DNA from: Apostichopus japonicus
Lineage: Eukaryota; Echinodermata; Holothuroidea; Aspidochirotida; Stichopodidae
Direction of reading: 5' to 3'
NCBI RefSeq assembly: GCF_037975245.1
Contig: NC_092577.1
Coordinates: forward strand, 19,280,898-19,344,897
DNA: 64,000 nt
Shown: positions 58,701 through 64,000 of the stretch, piece by piece
Position numbering within the stretch: position 1 is the first letter of the stretch
Layout: each line of letters starts with the position of its first letter
The notes under the pieces: generated by a model
The model's input: the letters and a program-made list of their open reading frames with translations, nothing else
Databases searched by the model: none
Told to the model about the DNA's origin: nothing
Translations under genes and position numbers: made by a program

Positions 58701-61700
58701 TGAATTAAATTTTACTTAAGCTAAATTGTATGCTACTCTCGTAATATACAATTGAATTCTACTTAAATTGTATCCTGCTTTAAAAGTAAAGTACTATTTC
58801 ACCAGATGAAGTAAAATCGACACTCTATTTCACTTAAGCTATGACACTTGAGTAAAATACAATTTTACTTAAGCAGATTTGACTCAACAGTTTGCCCTTC
58901 CAACCACACTCATCGAGGTACAGTACATAATATGCTTAGATAGAATTATGATGCACAGCAACATGCATGCTAACTTACACACTTACAAGTCAGTCTTTCT
59001 AGGTTATACATATAGCATATACTGCATCACTGCCCATCAATAAGAACGCATCACTTACCATTAGATGGTTCCTCATGAAATGAATGGTTGCCAATCACTA
59101 GAAGGAATTAAATAAGACAAAACATCTAAACAAATATCATGATGGAAGATATTTGGCATGCAGACATAGCAGGCTATCATGACCAAATCAGCAATAATAG
59201 TACTGTCGCATGAACACCTTTAGATAGATAGAAACTTTATTGTCCATTTGAGGAAACAGAATGTGGAACTACAGTGCACTGAATATTTTATATTATATTA
59301 ATTAATATTTTAATACTTTTTCCTGTGGAACTGTTCATTAATACAACTTCTTTTGCTACTCAGAATTACTGTAGCCACTACTTTGTCAGTGTGCTGTCAG
59401 TGGTATACTTCTTTGTCTGATAAATGTTCTGTTGATTATGATAATTTCTCAAAGCATATACATTTTCAATGAAATGAAACTAAGTTAGGCTGTTTAGCTT
59501 TAGTACTTGCCATTTTAAATGAGTTTCATATTGATGAATATTATCCTTTACTGGGAAACCACTTGGCAAGACTATATTACATTTTCTCCAGCATACTGCT
59601 GACAATCTGTGACTTACAGTTTGGAATGAATGCATACATACATAACATTCTTTAACAATGTGATATTCAATTAGAATGGAAACTCTTCATGGTTCCTTTC
59701 TGCTATTCATTGATTACTTTCACCAGATCACTTTTAAGAAGGCCTCAGTTTTCATAAAACAAGGGCAAATTCATGCCCAAAAAATTACTTTTGTTACAAG
59801 AACGAATAAGCCCCACCCCCTCATAAATATGCATGATATCAATTATAACACATATCAGCATTTATGTTAAGTTGCAAACTAGAGATCACCATACCAAGTT
59901 TGAAGAAATTTCAACTTATGGTTGGACAGTTATTACAATTTGAAGATTTTTACATATTGACCACATGGCTCCAATAATATTCATTATGGGCCATGTAGGC
60001 CTACATACAAACTTTTGTCACCTAAGCAAATAATACTAAGCTCTTCCTCCTCATAAAAATGCATATCAAATGTCAACACACATCAGCATGTGATGGCTTC
60101 TAGCCTTCTACCAGTATCACCATACCACCAATCATTCCCTTGTTGAGTATTATCACATAAACAAACTAGAGTGTCACACCCACATGCACTCCCACACCCA
60201 GACACATACCTTAATGCAATAGGTTCATTTAGTTACTTTCATGGCAAACAAAAATGCAATTAAAATTTTTATTAAAATACAAACCAATCATTAGTTTCTC
60301 CCTATCCATAACAACATGACTCTCGTCGACATCGATCCACTCTTCCCAGCTTTTGTCAAAAACTTGTAACTGGAATTTTTGCAGTTCAAATTCTTGGAAG
60401 GTCTAGAGAGAATAAAAATTAAACCAGTATAGTAATTAGTATCCACTAGTGTCTTAAACACTTTGGAAAGTGATTCATTCCATGAAAGAAGTAATACATT
60501 CATTCTGGTTTACAAGTGCTTATATGCTTTTACTCTTAAGTCATAGGAATGTCGTCAAACGTCAAGCTTGTACTCATCTCGCACTCATGAAATTGTACTC
60601 ATCTCGCACTCATGAAATTGTACTCGTACTCATACTCGTACTCATACTCGTACTCATGGGAATTGTATTCGTACTCATAGGATTGAAAATCAAGTACTCC
60701 TACTCGACATGAATGCTGAGCATACTCCTACTCACAAGGGCGCAGGAACCGGGGGGCGCAAGCCCCCCAGTGAAAAACATGGAGGGGCGGAAGTATCATT
60801 CCGCCCCCCACTTCGCAAGTCAAAAAAGCCCTTTTTCATTTCCAAATGAGAAAAAAAATCTAATTTGGAGCACCAAATTGCATCTAAGGCCAGGTGAAAA
60901 TACAAAATTAAGTTTACAAAATGGAGTGGGTGTTGAAGTGTGCTATATTGCACCAAATTGCATCTGAGGCCACCTGGAAATGCAAGAAAATCCAAAGGGG
61001 AGGGGGACACCCCCTCCCCTTAGACCCCTCCCCAGGCCGGCCATCAGTCTTCAGCCCCCCACTCAAAAGTAACTTCCTACGCCACTGCCTACTCGTGACC
61101 TTGTACTCATACTCGTAGTCCTATATTCGAGATTTTGTACTCACCTGCAATATGAGATCAAACTATATTACACCTCTGGCTTTAATTCATACACCTTTCT
61201 ATAGGACCATCTTTCCATAATGATAGTGATTAAGACAGAGTCTGTACTGTAGGTTCTCAGGGCCCAATTGTACAATGTGAAACTTCCCCAACTTTTGAGT
61301 TTTGAGAATTATTTGGCCGAGAGTACAGAGCATTGAGAAAGTAGTCTACCAAACTCACAATCTTTTAGAATGCATGCAAAATTATGGGGGCTGCACTGTA
61401 AAGTAATTGTTTGAGCCTATCTATACTGTGATTGTGAGTATGGCTAAGCCTTTACTATAGCTGCTTTGACTAGTCTCCGTCATTGACCTGTTAGGTTGGC
61501 TACTGCAACTTTTGTAAGTTACATTTGTGACTTACTTCTAGTTATAATTGCAAATAAACACGTATGTTAACCTAGGCCTAGGCCTAATTACTCTAGGCCT
61601 AGGCACTCATATGACCGTTATTAACTTAATAAGGCATAGGCCTAGCTAGTTTGAACTTCAGTCTTCAGACATGATAAAGCTAACGTAGGGCCTAACTTAG

Positions 61701-61871
61701 GCAAAATAAATTCCTACAGTTGCAACTTACCCTTTTCGCTCTCTCGTAAACAGATGCTTTTTCCCCACTCGGGACCCACGCAACATGTTTGTGGTCCCCC
61801 ATACAAAACAACACCTCCATTCGTGCATCTTTCGGCTCATCATCGCCCTCCGACGAACTAGTTGAAGACAT
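52766..61871 (-). CDS. Six-exon gene ending in a RING finger (two exons frameshifted)
   Basis: Exons in order of transcription: 61871-61731 (ATG, MSSTSSSEGDDEPK..., donor GTAAGT), 60402-60285, 59097-59059 (39 bp), 56287-55971, 54184-54001, 52937-52766 (stop). Boundaries are AG/GT and phases agree at all five junctions. Exons 1-3 give a small beta-grasp-like region (MEVLFCMGDHKHVAW, KFQLQVFDKSWEEWIDVD). Exon 4 has QIGWQHYNRYKRGYSQV, a GGG turn and LFFHGKAAEMQFNL, a block I recall from uncharacterised fish and coral proteins. Exon 5 is acidic/proline-rich and needs a one-base shift near 54140-54150. The last exon encodes CSIC followed, in another frame, by CGHSVCKQC and CPFC: a C3HC4 RING interrupted by loss of one GA unit in a GAGAGA run near 52890-52900. 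Predicted role: E3 ubiquitin ligase. Either a decaying gene or sequence errors. Confidence 0.6.
53390..55390. repeat. GGTCA-type repeats in introns of the RING gene
   Basis: Blocks at 53390-53720, 54360-54640 and 54980-55390, read in reverse (TTGACCTCTGTTGACCT). A DR4-type TGACCT-CTGT-TGACCT is at 54602-54617 and a DR1-type TGACCTTTGACCT at 55230-55242. Blocks end with CACACA-rich sequence plus a GCATAGATTCCTTTTGCC-type edge. Confidence 0.6.
56400..58600. other. Intron 3 of the RING gene, left part: nothing but repeats seen
   Basis: 57610-57880 is another reverse GGTCA-type block ending in a CACACA run. The remaining sequence shows no exon-like frame. Confidence 0.45.
58620..58880. repeat. 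Cluster of degenerate TTCTACTTAAG / CTTAAGTA motifs
   Basis: Around nine imperfect copies of TTTTACTTAAG or TTCTACTTAA within 260 bp, containing the palindrome CTTAAG. Origin unknown. Confidence 0.5.
60560..61140. repeat. TACTCG/TACTCA hexamer array split by an inserted element
   Basis: Hexamer repeats at about 60580-60735 and 61085-61140 flank a 60735-61085 element that begins AGGGCGCAGGAACCGG and ends CCTACGCCACTGCC. The two ends are partly inverted (GGCGCAGG versus GGCGTAGG). CCTACTC on both sides could be a target duplication but lies in the array. Confidence 0.6.
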
Positions 61872-61959
61872 GATTGCACGACTTCCTTGCAATGTATGGA
61901 CGGTTGATGACGTTCTATATCACTTCAAATGCATGTATGGGATCAATGGACTTTTCAAC

Positions 61960-62370
61960 ACAAAACTAACATTTTGCAAGAAATGATTGCGTTATTCAGA
62001 TAAATTATCCCATCATAATAACATTTTGCAATATTTTGTTGCATTGCAGACTTAGAAAAAGTCAGCATTCGAAAATTTTGCAAGAAATTGTTGCGTTCAC
62101 CAGATATATTATCTCATCAAAATGACAAGTTGCAATATTTTGTTGCATTGCAGACTTAGAAAAAGTCAGCATTCGAACATTTTGCAAGAAATTGTTCCGT
62201 TCACCAGATATATTATCTCATCAAAATAACAATTTCCAATATTTAATAACATTTTGCTGTATTTTGACGAGAACTAAGTTGTCAAAGTAACGATATTCTG
62301 CATTTTGTTAACTTATTTCTTTGTGATGTGATGGCACCTATACGCTTCCGTACTTAGGTGATGAGTCTAT
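61960..62370 (-). repeat. Non-autonomous element with internal 104-bp tandem repeat (copy 2)
   Basis: Inverted copy of the 44600-45120 sequence. Three units with CAGATA at 61997, 62101 and 62205 (step exactly 104), then the flank with CCTATACGCTTCCGTAC. It ends about 90 bases before the ATG of the RING gene, in the same relative orientation as copy 1 has to the integrase-like gene. Confidence 0.8.
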
Positions 62371-63013
62371 CGTTCAGTGTAAAATCACTTTAAAATGTTT
62401 CAACTTGTTCACGTGTGACGGTTGCCTTTAACTACTCTGTAAGTTTCTTTTCCTTTTCTTCTTTTCTTAAGTTTTATCTTTGTTTTATCCTCTTTCTTCA
62501 GTCAACATCTCCTCACAATTCCCTATATTAGGGTTGCCACACGTTGTTTTACACCGGAAATGTGCTCAATTTAATGTTGTTTGTTTTTCGTAAACATAAA
62601 TGAACATGTTAGCTCATAATCTTGAAGATTGATCTTGACAATGTGACTTTTGTCTGAAAATACCATTTTATTTTACCAAATTTGATATTTTAGTGATCAA
62701 AATCGTTAAGCTGTTGGTGGTGAATGGATTAAGTTCAGTATGATTTTGAACCTTGATTGGGAAGCAGTGTCATGGTTTTTTGTTCATGCTTGGACTGCAG
62801 GGGTGCCCAGGACTTCCCGAGTGCCGGGTCTAATGGGAGAGGGGGTGTCCCGACTTTTCAAGGTGCTCAGAAGTCAGATGCCAAATGCTGGCACTTGTGT
62901 AGCTTTTTATGCACATACACAAGTACACAAGTAGTTTTGCTAACAATTTACAATTTTGTTATCGGAAACACATTGCATGTTAAAACGCTGATTCTCTTGT
63001 AATTTCATTGCAG
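62371..63013. other. Intergenic or intronic, no gene recognised
   Basis: Contains a GGGGTGCCCAGGACTTCCCG-like repeat edge near 62800. Short frames at 62740-63002 lack support. Confidence 0.4.
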
Positions 63014-63344
63014 TTGTCACTTTCCTGTACGAGTTACAGAAGAGTTGTCGCCTGGAAACCATTTTCCAAGAAACAATGGAACAATTTTACAGAGGGAGCC
63101 TGCTGTGACATTTATGTCATTTGTGCATCAATCCAGCTCTAGTGAGTTGGTGCGATGCCAGGTGTTGAATGATGGTGCTGACAATCTTGCAGACAACATC
63201 CTTCTTCACCTCTATGGCATGAATGCCGGCGGGGGTATTCCCTGGTCCAGGCGACTCCTTACTGCCCCCACCAACAGGAAAGGTGAACTTGCCACACTGT
63301 TGGCCAGAAGACTTTTTGAGGAATACACTAAAAGCTTCAGATAA
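63014..63344 (+). CDS. Terminal exon of an unrecognised gene
   Basis: An acceptor (TTTCATTGCAG) is followed by 331 bp open in one frame ending in TAA at 63342-63344, with AATAAA at 63354-63359. The peptide is protein-like: CHFPVRVTEELSPGNHFPRN, EPAVTFMSFVHQSSSSEL, DGADNLADNILLHLYGMN, GELATLLARRLFEEYTKSF. I do not recognise the family. Upstream exons should lie on the plus strand before 63014, and none was found in the window. Confidence 0.45.
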
Positions 63345-64000
63345 GAATCATAAAATAAATAACCATGGGTGGGATATGATGTCTGAAAGGAGGGGGGGTA
63401 CCTGAACGAGGGGTGCAAGGGCAGCTGATATCTCCTCCCCCTTGTCAGAATTGTGTTTATTTCATAAAGCCCCTGGATGTAATATTTGAAGGTTTCTTCC
63501 ATGAACTATAGTTCTGTATTTGAAAATAGAATTATGCTTTTTGCATAAAAAGCTAAGCCCAGATTTATTAAGCGACATAAAACTGTATTTCGACCACTGT
63601 ATACAACAAGGATCACAAAGATTGCCAAAATATCAAACAGTCTGCAACTTTGACCTATTGTCCCCATATCACCCATTCAGTTGCATTGCTATTTTCCAGG
63701 GTCTCCAAAAGTGGTCGTAGTTTGCCCATTACCACATAATGAAGAAAAATGTTTTGTCTGCTCTAATAATGAGGAATTGTTCATTTAATCTTCTTACAGT
63801 CTGGTGCCAAAGTAAACCAGCAGATGATCAGGTAACTATCATTTTGAATTCTAATGTGCCAAGTTGGAAAAAGAACATATGATATGCCAATGTGCGACAA
63901 GGTTGAGATTTGGGACAAGTTGTGAACTGGTTAGGGGAACATTCAAACTTAACGGTCATGTGATCCGAGGTCACCAAAGGTCAATTAATGATAAAAAAGT
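63345..64000. other. Non-coding; GGTCA-type repeat at the end
   Basis: 63885-64000 (TTGTGAACTGGTTAGGGGAA, TCATGTGATCCGAGGTCACC) repeats the phrase found near 48180-48270 (TTGTGAATGGGGTAAGGG, GTCATGTGATCCAATGTCAA). No gene seen. Confidence 0.5.

Overview
This is eukaryotic, intron-containing, repeat-rich DNA, most likely from a marine invertebrate deuterostome. An echinoderm, perhaps a sea cucumber, is my best guess; that is inference, not proof. The reasons are degenerate GGTCA-rich tandem repeats everywhere, tRNA-derived SINEs, a Tx1-clade LINE, copia elements resembling the GalEa group of aquatic animals, a family-B DNA polymerase relic of Polinton type, and host exons of families I associate with fish, cnidarians and echinoderms. 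There are no operons, rRNA genes or CRISPR arrays.

Layout. 1-8616 is a mosaic of broken mobile elements on the plus strand. A Tx1-like LINE (1-4424) is joined in frame to a copia integrase; that copia relic (4425-6588) is joined in frame to a DNA polymerase B relic (6589-8616), which itself carries a 160-bp solo LTR with a 5-bp target duplication (6707-6876). 9159-10411 (minus) is a gag-like ORF. 11589-15438 is a jockey/CR1/L2-type LINE with both ORFs decayed. 15850-17350 is a duplicated non-coding repeat. 19501-20128 and 23686-24550 (minus) are two 5'-truncated copies of the Tx1-like LINE; the first has a 15-bp target duplication. 22290-22900 is a ~100-bp tandem array. 26848-31288 (minus) is a structurally complete, young copia element with 222-bp LTRs, a TGCAC target duplication, a half-tRNA primer site, a polypurine tract, gag and pol, and two disabling lesions.

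Host genes. 34997-37575 (plus) holds five exons of a protein resembling the SAMD3-like family. 45235-47243 (plus) is a two-exon DDE integrase-like gene with intact D80/D139/E180 and one frameshift in its N-terminal part. 52766-61871 (minus) is a six-exon gene ending in a RING finger; phases agree at all five junctions, but two exons carry small frameshifts. Orphan exons lie at 41326-41458 and 63014-63344. An element with a 104-bp tandem repeat sits, in the same relative orientation, just upstream of the first exon of both the integrase-like and the RING gene.

The leading points for follow-up are the gag start codon embedded in the LTR of two copia families with the primer site translated as gag; the two lesions falling on a catalytic integrase residue and a zinc-knuckle cysteine; the in-frame LINE-copia-polymerase chimera; the shared 104-bp upstream module; and nuclear-receptor-type AGGTCA direct repeats in the interspersed repeats.
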